Source: JACJXW01 sp964418125
GTDB lineage: Bacteria > Bacteroidota > Bacteroidia > Chitinophagales > Saprospiraceae
Assembly (NCBI GenBank): GCA_964418125.1
Contig: CAYQKY010000018.1
Span: 19,651 to 83,650, forward strand
Length of the DNA: 64,000 nucleotides
Direction: 5' to 3'
Each line of letters opens with the position of its first letter. The first letter of the stretch is position 1. Shown here piece after piece: positions 41,467 to 48,171 of this stretch. A program made the position numbers and the translations under genes. The notes beneath the pieces are model-generated. The model had not been told where the DNA came from. It did not search any database and worked only from the letters and a program-made list of their open reading frames with translations.

Positions 41467-42795
41467 CTATCCTTCTTTCGCAGCCGCCTGTTCCTGCCCC
41501 AGGAAGTTTTTCACCCAATTGGTAGTTACGGACTTGGGGCGTTCCAGCGGGAAGCCAAGGGCCCGTGCCCAGCACAGGGAGGAAAGCACGCCCAGAGCGC
41601 GCGATACCCCAAAGAGGACGGTATAGAAGCTATATTCCTTGAGGCCATAATGAACGAGCAATGCTCCGGAGTGGGCATCGACGTTGGGCCAGGGGTTCTT
41701 GACTTTGCCCAGGTCCTGGAGTATTGGCGGCACTACTTCAAATACCTTCCATACCACGTTGACGATATCATCATCCTTGATGTAGGCTTCTGCAAAGCGC
41801 TTCTGGGCGATGAAGCGGGGGTCGGGCTCCCGGAGAACAGCATGGCCGTAGCCGGGGATGACCTGGCCGGCAGCCAGTGTGCTGTTCACATAATCTGCGA
41901 TCTGTTCTTTGGTGGGCTTGGTGGTGCCCAGGGCGTCCAGCATGCTGAAGATCCATTTGATGACCTCCTGGTTGGCCAGGCCGTGGAGCGGGCCCGCCAG
42001 GGCGCTCATCCCGGCAGCCAGCGATAGATAAGCGTCACTGAGGGTAGACCCAACCAGGTGAGTGGTATGGGCCGATGCGTTGCCACCTTCGTGGTCGGCG
42101 TGGATGGTCAGATAGAGGCGCATCAAGTTCTTGAAGCCGGGGTCTCCCATGCCCAGCATCTGAGCGAAATTGCCGGCCCAGTCCTGGGCGATATCCGGAG
42201 CGATATGGTCCCCGTTATGATAAGTGCGGCGATAGATGTAAGCTGCGACCCGGGGCAGGCGGGCGATCAGGTTCATCGTGTCCTCATAGGTAGGGTCCCA
42301 GTAATCGGCCTTGTTGATCCCTTCATCATAACGACGGGCAAAACAGCTCTCCGTCTGCATGGAAGCAATGGCCGTAATGAACTGGGTCATCGGATGCGTA
42401 CTGGCAGGCAGGCTGTCCAACAACTGGAAGACATGCTCGGGGACGTTGCTCCGCCGCGTCCATTGCTGAGTCAACCAGTGGACTTCTTCATCTGTCGGTA
42501 TCTCACCGACCAGCATCAGCCAGAACAATCCCTCCGGGCGGGGCTCCTTGCCATCAGGCCCTTTGGGAAGTTTCTCGCGCAGTTCCGGGATGTAATGGCC
42601 GCGGAAACTGATACCCTTGATGGGGTCCAGCTGAGAAGTTTCCCAGACCATCATTTTTACGCCGCGGGCGCCGCCGTAGATCTGCCTGAGTTTTACTTCA
42701 TCGACTTTTTTGTCTCCATGTTTCTTGAGCATTCCTTTGACCTCATCTCTAAGTTCGGAAGCTTTTTTATTGAATTTCTGTTTTAGGGGATCCAT
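41467..42795 (-). CDS. Citrate synthase, eukaryote-like type
   Basis: A 442-residue citrate synthase that condenses oxaloacetate and acetyl-CoA at the entry to the TCA cycle. The active-site segments are HADHEGGNASAHTTHLVGS (His), GPLHGLANQEVIKW (His) and VDAHSGALLVHYG (Asp), and the N-terminus is IYGGARGVKMMVWETSQLDPIKGISFRG. This sequence is of the long mitochondrial type rather than the hexameric gltA type of proteobacteria. A few Bacteroidota are known to carry this type. It is monocistronic. Confidence 0.93.
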   Translation of the reverse strand: MDPLKQKFNKKASELRDEVKGMLKKHGDKKVDEVKLRQIYGGARGVKMMVWETSQLDPIKGISFRGHYIPELREKLPKGPDGKEPRPEGLFWLMLVGEIPTDEEVHWLTQQWTRRSNVPEHVFQLLDSLPASTHPMTQFITAIASMQTESCFARRYDEGINKADYWDPTYEDTMNLIARLPRVAAYIYRRTYHNGDHIAPDIAQDWAGNFAQMLGMGDPGFKNLMRLYLTIHADHEGGNASAHTTHLVGSTLSDAYLSLAAGMSALAGPLHGLANQEVIKWIFSMLDALGTTKPTKEQIADYVNSTLAAGQVIPGYGHAVLREPDPRFIAQKRFAEAYIKDDDIVNVVWKVFEVVPPILQDLGKVKNPWPNVDAHSGALLVHYGLKEYSFYTVLFGVSRALGVLSSLCWARALGFPLERPKSVTTNWVKNFLGQEQAAAKEG

Positions 42796-43122
42796 CTATT
42801 TATTAATGATTAATGAGTGTTTATAAATCTTAGAATTTTCTCTCGCTCCAATGAAAAAGTAACAGCTACCCGCTGCCAGAGTTCAGGTGAAATATCCGGA
42901 AAAAAGAAAGGCTTTGCAACTGTTTCCGGGGGGGGGAAACGCCCATTTCCCGGATTTACTTTCCAGGAGGTTAAAGGTAAATATTTTTCCAAAACTTACT
43001 TTGCTGAAAGGAGCAACCGGGTAACGATTGTTCCGCCATCAGTCAATGTTACAGATAAAACATTTAAAAAGTTTTTCGATAAGAAAAAAAGCGGCCCTTG
43101 ACGGACCGCTTTTTGAGGGGGG
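42796..43122. other. Spacer upstream of the citrate synthase gene
   Basis: AT-rich, with an imperfect direct repeat (attaatg twice near 42803-42818). AAAAAGCGG (43086-43094) pairs with CCGCTTTTT (43106-43114) as a terminator for the next minus-strand gene. No ORF and no TAnnTTTG match on the correct strand. Confidence 0.5.
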
Positions 43123-43530
43123 TTATTCCAGTTCCCACATGGCCAGTTGTATTTCCTCTCTGGTAGCGCCTTCCTGCTTCAGCTTTTCGGCAAGGGCCGA
43201 CTCCTTCTTCCTCCGTTCGACGAGTTTTTGTTTGAATATCTCCATCTGGGCCTCCGTCAGTAATCGCCGTGTAGAAGCAAGCATTCCCTCCCGTACCGAA
43301 TTCTTTTTTTGCAGGAAAAGCCGGTAATCGGACTGCCGCAGTTCTTCAATGGAAGCCAGGTTGCGGAACCGGCGCTCCTGGATCTGGTACATCTCTTCTG
43401 CCTGCTTTTTATCGAGTTGATACAAGGCTGCCGCCTCTTCAGTAGCTTTGCGGGCCGCATCATTTTCCTGCTGTGCTGACAGGCCCGGTGCCAGGGAAAG
43501 GACTAGAAAGAAAAGTGTCAGTTTCTTCAT
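43123..43530 (-). CDS. Small secreted helical protein (LTxxQ-like)
   Basis: A 135-residue protein with a signal peptide (LTLFFLVLSLAPGLSAQ). The mature part is all helical and highly charged, with LLTEAQMEIFKQKL, reminiscent of the LTxxQ motif of periplasmic Spy/CpxP-type chaperones, although only one copy is seen. The function is not established. It stands alone with a terminator (43086-43114) directly downstream. Confidence 0.75.
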   Translation of the reverse strand: MKKLTLFFLVLSLAPGLSAQQENDAARKATEEAAALYQLDKKQAEEMYQIQERRFRNLASIEELRQSDYRLFLQKKNSVREGMLASTRRLLTEAQMEIFKQKLVERRKKESALAEKLKQEGATREEIQLAMWELE

Positions 43531-43659
43531 AATACATTTTTCGGTTGTCTTGCCGCAAAATACAATTTTTGGGCGTTAACCTGGTTATGTACTTCATAAT
43601 TCAGCGGCTTTGGGATGCGGGGCGACGGAAGAAAGGAAGGAATTGGCGGGTTTCATTAC

Positions 43660-43690
43660 TTGTATCCATGTGTGTAAAGGTGTAATTTTG
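43660..43690 (+). promoter_or_regulatory. Promoter of the DUF3109 gene (TTG-N20-TAATTTTG)
   Basis: TTG at 43660-43662 and TAATTTTG at 43683-43690, 20 bases apart. The gene starts at 43759, leaving a leader of about 65 bases. Confidence 0.85.
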
Positions 43691-43758
43691 CGCCCTGATT
43701 CGGGGGTTGACTTTGTGGGTAGCCAGGTTCATTTTTTCAGTTTTAACAATGCACAGCT

Positions 43759-44346
43759 ATGTTGATGATAGGCGAAGTACTGATCAGTGACGATATTATC
43801 CGGGAGCAGTTCCTCTGCAACCTCACTGCCTGCAAGGGAGCCTGTTGCTGGGAAGGGGACCTGGGCGCCCCCCTGGAGCCGGAAGAACGATACACGCTGG
43901 AACAGATATTCGAAGAGATAAAACCCTTCCTGCGCCCACAGGGCCTGGCCACTATTAAAAAGGAAGGGCTCTACACCTATGATGAAGACAGCGGCGGCTA
44001 CGCTACCCCGCTCATCGACGGCGGCCCGTGCGCCTACATGAATTACGATGAAAAAGGCGTCGCCAAATGCGGGATAGAGCAGGCCTACCACGCCGGGAAA
44101 ACAGACTTCAAAAAACCCATCTCCTGCCACCTCTACCCGGTCCGCGCCGCCGTAGACGAACGGGTAGGCCTGCAACGGCTAAATTACGACCGCTGGGAGA
44201 TATGCTCCGCAGCCTGTGAGTTGGGCAAACAACAGCAATTGCCGGTTTACCGATTCCTTAAAGAGGCCCTCATCCGAAAATTCGGAGCGGATTTCTACGA
44301 AGAGCTCGATGCAGCAGCGAAGAACCTTTCCTTACCGCTGCTGTAG
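43759..44346 (+). CDS. DUF3109 family cysteine-rich protein
   Basis: A 195-residue protein of the DUF3109 family, widespread in Bacteroidota. The cysteines cluster as FLCNLTACKGACCWEGD near residue 20, GGPCAYM near 95, AKCGIEQAY near 108, SCHLYPVR near 125 and ICSAACELG near 150. This layout resembles CxxxCxxCC zinc/iron chelating proteins such as YkgJ, so a metal or Fe-S site is likely; the function is unknown. It has a good promoter of its own, and the non-coding RNA unit begins just downstream. Confidence 0.93.
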   Translation: MLMIGEVLISDDIIREQFLCNLTACKGACCWEGDLGAPLEPEERYTLEQIFEEIKPFLRPQGLATIKKEGLYTYDEDSGGYATPLIDGGPCAYMNYDEKGVAKCGIEQAYHAGKTDFKKPISCHLYPVRAAVDERVGLQRLNYDRWEICSAACELGKQQQLPVYRFLKEALIRKFGADFYEELDAAAKNLSLPLL

Positions 44347-44361
44347 CTTGAAAATAACAGG

Positions 44362-44392
44362 TTGACTTTTGTAAGGAATTTTAATAACTTTG
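44362..44392 (+). promoter_or_regulatory. Promoter with no protein gene behind it (TTG-N20-TAACTTTG)
   Basis: TTG at 44362-44364 and TAACTTTG at 44385-44392, exactly 20 bases apart. It points into 330 bases without a gene that end in a strong terminator. Confidence 0.85.
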
Positions 44393-44397
44393 CTTCC

Positions 44398-44730
44398 GGA
44401 TCTGATTAACTGAATTAGCCATCAGGCCACAAATTTCCTTTCCAGGAACCGATATATACTCCGGAATAAGAGGATACACCCTAAACGTCCTCTGAGCAAC
44501 TGTCAAACCTATAGCGCCACATTGTGGCCTTTCCGTACGTATGCCACTTTTGTCACCATGGCAGCACTATCGGTTCGTTATCCGTTGATAACATCAGGGT
44601 TATTCTTGAAAAATACTTTAATGAGTATCGTGGCTCCGTTTTGCCCTATAACATTGAAGAGTCACGCTTAACCCCCTTTTGAAGTTGGTTTTTTGCAGCT
44701 CCGGAGCTCCTCCGGAGCTGCTTTTTTTTT
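44398..44730 (+). ncRNA. Candidate structured non-coding RNA, family not recognised
   Basis: Between the promoter at 44362-44392 and the terminator at 44695-44730 the sequence has no convincing ORF but folds well. GAACCGATA (44446-44454) pairs with TATCGGTTC (44568-44576), enclosing three hairpins: AGAGGA/TCCTCT (44469-44474, 44488-44493), GCCAC/GTGGC (44516-44528) and TGCCA/TGGCA (44542-44563). GTTATC/GATAAC (44577-44592, CGTT loop) follows immediately and could stack on the closing helix. I see none of the hallmarks of RNase P RNA, tmRNA or SRP RNA; 6S-like RNA cannot be excluded. Confidence 0.65.
44695..44730 (+). terminator. Strong intrinsic terminator of the RNA unit
   Basis: GCAGCTCCGGAG (44695-44706) pairs perfectly with CTCCGGAGCTGC (44710-44721) around the triloop CTC and is followed by nine T. 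Confidence 0.92.
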
Positions 44731-44784
44731 GCAGGGAAACCGCTCTCCCTTCTGTCCCCCCAGGCTGGAGAGCGGTTTCCCTGC
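44731..44784. repeat. 18-bp perfect inverted repeat
   Basis: GCAGGGAAACCGCTCTCC (44731-44748) is exactly complementary to 44767-44784, with an 18-base loop. It begins directly after the T-run of the RNA terminator and has no T-run itself, so it is not a simple second terminator. Confidence 0.85.
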
Positions 44785-44822
44785 GGCCTGGCCCGTGGCT
44801 GCCGGAGGAAGTTTGGCGACAG

Positions 44823-44886
44823 GTTCATTGCTCCATTGTTTCACAGGTTCGTGGCCTCCTGGTTTCATTGTTCCACTGCTTCATTG
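44823..44886. repeat. Degenerate 8-bp tandem repeat (NTTCATTG), eight units
   Basis: Eight consecutive 8-base units (GTTCATTG, CTCCATTG, TTTCACAG, GTTCGTGG, CCTCCTGG, TTTCATTG, TTCCACTG, CTTCATTG) share the pattern NTTCATTG. It lies between the hairpins and the end of ftcD. Confidence 0.75.
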
Positions 44887-44917
44887 CCCGCGGCGAATGG
44901 TAAATACAGAACACCGG

Positions 44918-46615
44918 TCAGGCCTCCTCCTCCACCTTCTTCCTTACAATACCAAGCACCTCTTTCTCCAGCCCGTCCGCCTCTTTCGCAATTTTCTCTG
45001 CCCTGGCGGTAATGTCTTCCGCGAAGGCCTTGTCTTTCAGCCCCTTGGCATTGATCTGCACATTGAGCAGGGCGCCGTGTATGGCGGCGCGGGCGCAGAG
45101 GGCCCCGACGCCGGCATCGCTGGCGGAGTTGGGGTTGCCTTCGGCAGCCATGGCTTTCGCTACTTCGAAGGATTGCAGGGCCAGCTCCATGGTCTGGAAC
45201 GGAACTTCGGTGGCGTATTTGGTGGCCTCCTGCATAGCCTGTTCTCTTTCGGCTTTCTCCTCTTCCGTGCTTTTAGGCATGCGCACAGCCTCGATAATGC
45301 GGTTGAAGGCCCGGGTGTCTTCGTCGACCAGGTTGAGCAGGGCGTCTTTTATTTTCTGCCCTTTCTCCGCCCATTCGGAGAATTCTTCCCAGCGATGGTC
45401 CCATACCCGGCGGTGGGAGGACAGGTTGGCCACCATGGTGCCGAGGGAAGCGCCCAGGGCGCCCACGTAGGCGGCGATGGAGCCGCCGCCCGGCGCTACG
45501 CTTTCCGAGGCGGTTTCATTGGCGAAAGCGCGCAGGTTCATATCCAGCAGGGGCGTGGGCGTGTCTTCCCGCAACTGGTATTCGATGATCTTCTTTTGGG
45601 CGTCGAAGGGGCCCAGTTCGTCCAGCCCCAGGGACCTGACGGCGATCTTGATGACTTCCTCTTCCGAGACGCCGAGGGATCGGCGCTGCTGTTTCAGGAA
45701 GTAATGGCCTGCGTCGAGCATGACCTTCAGGGGCACCAGGCCTACCAGCTCGGAGCCGGTGACCCGCAGGCCGCGGCGGTTGGCGCTCTTGCGGCATTCC
45801 TCGAAGGCAATGTGCAGGGGCGTTTCCTTGATGTTGGTGATGTTCATCGAGATCTGAGCGATGCCGTACTCTTCGATGAACCAGCCGATGGCCTTCACCC
45901 CCTTGCAGGCGCCGGGCTCGCGGACGGGCTCTCCGCTTTCGTCCCGAACGACGGGGTTGTGGACTTTACCTTTTTCCCGTTTTACCCTTCCTTTCTCGCG
46001 CACGTCGAAGGCCACCGAGTTGGCGCGGCGCACCGAGGTAGTGTTGAGGTTGACGTTATAGGCGATGAGAAAGTCGCGGGCGCCGATGGCGGTGGCGCCG
46101 GCGCGGGCGTTGAAGCGGGCCGGGCCGTAGTCCGGTTTCCACTCCGGCTTTTCCAGCTTTTCGGGCAGGGCCTCGTACTCGCCGGCGCGAACGGTGGCCA
46201 GGTTTTTCCACTCCGGTTTGCTGGCGGCGTATTCATACAGATATAATGGTATGCCCAGCTCCTTGCCGGCCATCTCGCCCAACTTGTGCGCCCATTCCAC
46301 CGTCTCCTCCATGGTGATATTGGAAATGGGGATCAGCGGACAGACGTCGGTAGCGCCCATACGGGGGTGCTCGCCCTTGTGCTTGCGCATGTCGATCAGC
46401 TCGGCGGCCTTTTTGATGGCCAGGAAGGCGGCCTGCACTACGGGCTCGGGCTCGCCCACGAAGGTCACCACCGTGCGGTTGGTGGCCTTGCCGGGGTCGA
46501 CGTCGAGCAGCTTGGCGCCTTCTACGCTTTCAATTTCGTCGGTGATCTGCTTGATGATGTCCATGTCGCGCCCCTCGCTGAAGTTGGGCACGCATTCGAT
46601 GAGTTGTTTTGGCAT
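44918..46615 (-). CDS. ftcD: Bifunctional glutamate formimidoyltransferase / formimidoyl-THF cyclodeaminase
   Basis: A 565-residue fused enzyme of histidine degradation. Residues 1-330 are the formiminotransferase (LIECVPNFSEGRD, KHKGEHPRMGATDVCPLIP, ANSVAFDV, and GLRVTGSELVGLVPLKVMLDAG), moving the formimino group from N-formimino-glutamate to tetrahydrofolate. Residues 360-560 are the cyclodeaminase (FANETASESVAPGGGSIAAYVGALGASLGTMVANL and NPNSASDAGVGALCARAAIHGALLNV), releasing ammonia. The fused form resembles the animal enzyme; many bacteria have separate genes. Other hut genes are not in this window. Confidence 0.95.
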   Translation of the reverse strand: MPKQLIECVPNFSEGRDMDIIKQITDEIESVEGAKLLDVDPGKATNRTVVTFVGEPEPVVQAAFLAIKKAAELIDMRKHKGEHPRMGATDVCPLIPISNITMEETVEWAHKLGEMAGKELGIPLYLYEYAASKPEWKNLATVRAGEYEALPEKLEKPEWKPDYGPARFNARAGATAIGARDFLIAYNVNLNTTSVRRANSVAFDVREKGRVKREKGKVHNPVVRDESGEPVREPGACKGVKAIGWFIEEYGIAQISMNITNIKETPLHIAFEECRKSANRRGLRVTGSELVGLVPLKVMLDAGHYFLKQQRRSLGVSEEEVIKIAVRSLGLDELGPFDAQKKIIEYQLREDTPTPLLDMNLRAFANETASESVAPGGGSIAAYVGALGASLGTMVANLSSHRRVWDHRWEEFSEWAEKGQKIKDALLNLVDEDTRAFNRIIEAVRMPKSTEEEKAEREQAMQEATKYATEVPFQTMELALQSFEVAKAMAAEGNPNSASDAGVGALCARAAIHGALLNVQINAKGLKDKAFAEDITARAEKIAKEADGLEKEVLGIVRKKVEEEA

Positions 46616-46629
46616 GGTTAGGTTTTTTT

Positions 46630-46690
46630 TGTTTTGGTTTCTGGCATTCCGGCAGCGTGGGATCAGGCGGGAATGCCAGAAACCAAAACA
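46630..46690. repeat. 21-bp perfect inverted repeat upstream of ftcD
   Basis: The arm at 46630-46650 is exactly complementary to the arm at 46670-46690 (19-base loop); the arm contains GGTTTCTGGCATTCC. It lies 15 bases upstream of the ftcD start codon, so on the ftcD mRNA it would form a very stable hairpin near the ribosome entry site. Confidence 0.9.
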
Positions 46691-46809
46691 CAGCCGGAGC
46701 CGGGCTTCTTCGGAAGCGTAACGCTTGGAGATATCCCCTTTATTGACATGCTCCCTTTCCGAACCGGGAAGAGGGGGTGCGGCGTGAAAATATAGTTTTT
46801 TCTAAAGAC

Positions 46810-47640
46810 TTAACCCTCATTTTCCTGCAAAAAACGGATCACCTCCACCACATAGCCGTCCCCGAAACTACGTTTGGATAGGGCCTGGAAGCCTCTGAGG
46901 TGGCCGCCCTCGTAAGGGATCACCCGGCAGGGGCTTTTTTTGCCGGCGGCCAGCCCTTCCACATCGGCCAGCGTAGTGATCTCGTCTTCCGTAGCGGCAA
47001 ATACAAGTAAGGGGATTTTGGCCCTGCGAACTGCCCGCCGATACCGGCCGGCCGGCTCGGGCAGGATTACTGCTTTACCTTTCAGAGATTTGATCCGGTT
47101 TACCTGTTGGCCGGTATCGACAACGAAGCCTTCGGCAATAATAAAATCGATGGGGGCCTTCTTCCGGGCGGCGGCTTGAGTGGCCAGGATGCTGCCCATG
47201 GAAAGCGCCCAGATGCCAAGCCTTCGGTGGGGAATGTTGGCTTTTGCGAAAGCCACAGCCGCAGAGAGGTCGTCGAGAAACTCCTTATGGTACAGGTAAT
47301 CCCTTCGGATGGGAAAATCCGAATTCTGGCCAAAGCCCCGGTAGTCGAACGTCACTACAGTGAAGCCTTGCTGGACAAAAGCAGCTGCGTGGTAGACAAA
47401 GTACGACATGTTGCCCGCATCACCGTAGGCCAGGACCAGCACCGTCTCGTTGTCCTTTTCCGGGTTGGGCGCATAGATCCAGGTGTTCAGAGCGTAGCCG
47501 TCCGGGGTAGCAACCTCAAGGGCCTCGTATTCCAACCCCAGAGAGTCGGGAGTGTTGATGTACTGGCGGGAGGGGTTTATGGCGGAGGCTACAATTGAAA
47601 TTGTTAAAAAGGGAAAAAGCATCAGGAGAACTTTTTTCAT
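46810..47640 (-). CDS. Exported alpha/beta hydrolase
   Basis: A 276-residue protein with an N-terminal signal (VLLMLFPFLTISIVASA) from ATG 47640. The hydrolase core shows VLVLAYGDAGNMSYF as the oxyanion region, FDYRGFGQNSDFP, the nucleophile elbow WALSMGSILA (Ser), Asp/Glu in FAATEDEITTL and His in EGGHLRGFQ. The ALSMG elbow is a small variant of GxSxG seen in BAAT/FrsA-like peptidases and esterases. The substrate is unknown. It stands alone; on its upstream side, transcribed divergently, lies a broken toxin-antitoxin locus. Confidence 0.85.
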   Translation of the reverse strand: MKKVLLMLFPFLTISIVASAINPSRQYINTPDSLGLEYEALEVATPDGYALNTWIYAPNPEKDNETVLVLAYGDAGNMSYFVYHAAAFVQQGFTVVTFDYRGFGQNSDFPIRRDYLYHKEFLDDLSAAVAFAKANIPHRRLGIWALSMGSILATQAAARKKAPIDFIIAEGFVVDTGQQVNRIKSLKGKAVILPEPAGRYRRAVRRAKIPLLVFAATEDEITTLADVEGLAAGKKSPCRVIPYEGGHLRGFQALSKRSFGDGYVVEVIRFLQENEG

Positions 47641-47702
47641 GTCCTTTTGAGTTTCATCAATATGTTTTGAATGGAAAGCTGCAATTAATTGCATAAATTT
47701 AA

Positions 47703-48171
47703 AAAAATCAAAAACTGACGCTGATAGATATCCAGATTGCCCGGGAGAAAATCATTGAGAAAATAAAGCAGACGGAGGAAGGATGGGTGCTGCGCAGTAT
47801 TCTCAAGCTTTTGGATATTAACGCCTTTATGGAAACAGAAGCAGGGGAATGGCAGCAGGGGGCATCGGCTTCTCTTAGCAGGGCTTATGGAGAGGATGAG
47901 CCGGATTATGCTAAAGCAAATGCCTCCATTCAATGACTGGCTGCTTTGTGGCGTATCAACTCAACTCCATCAAGAAGTAAAGGATTTCGATATATTGCTG
48001 AACGGCAAAGAAGGGTACTTCCCAACCACCGGACTTTTAAAAAGTTCTATAATCCGCCTTGGTTTTCTCGCTGTTCTTCCATCCGCAAAAATACTGGGAA
48101 AGATTGGCGAGGTGCCAAATGATATCAGGAACCTCGCCTTAGAACGGTTGAGCCATCACTTGAAACCCTAA
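47703..48171 (+). pseudogene. Broken MazF/PemK-type toxin-antitoxin locus
   Basis: An open frame without a start codon (about 47703-47935) reads LIDIQIAREKIIEKIKQTEEGWVLRSILKLLDIN and SLSRAYGEDEPDY, which look like the first and last parts of an antitoxin associated with PemK/MazF toxins. In the next frame, from about 47905 to 48171, comes the last two thirds of the toxin: KQMPPFNDWLLCGVSTQLHQ, SSIIRLGFLAVLP, ILGKIG. The toxin lacks its N-terminal strand and RNA-binding Arg region. A deletion joining antitoxin end to toxin middle explains both. It ends 4 bases inside the convergent oxidase gene. Confidence 0.7.

Noticed and set aside
44398..44730. RNase P RNA, tmRNA or SRP RNA
   Set aside because: I could not find the conserved core words of these RNAs (such as GAGGAAAGTCC), a tRNA-like end with tag frame, or an SRP tetraloop helix. 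The unit is reported as an unassigned RNA.
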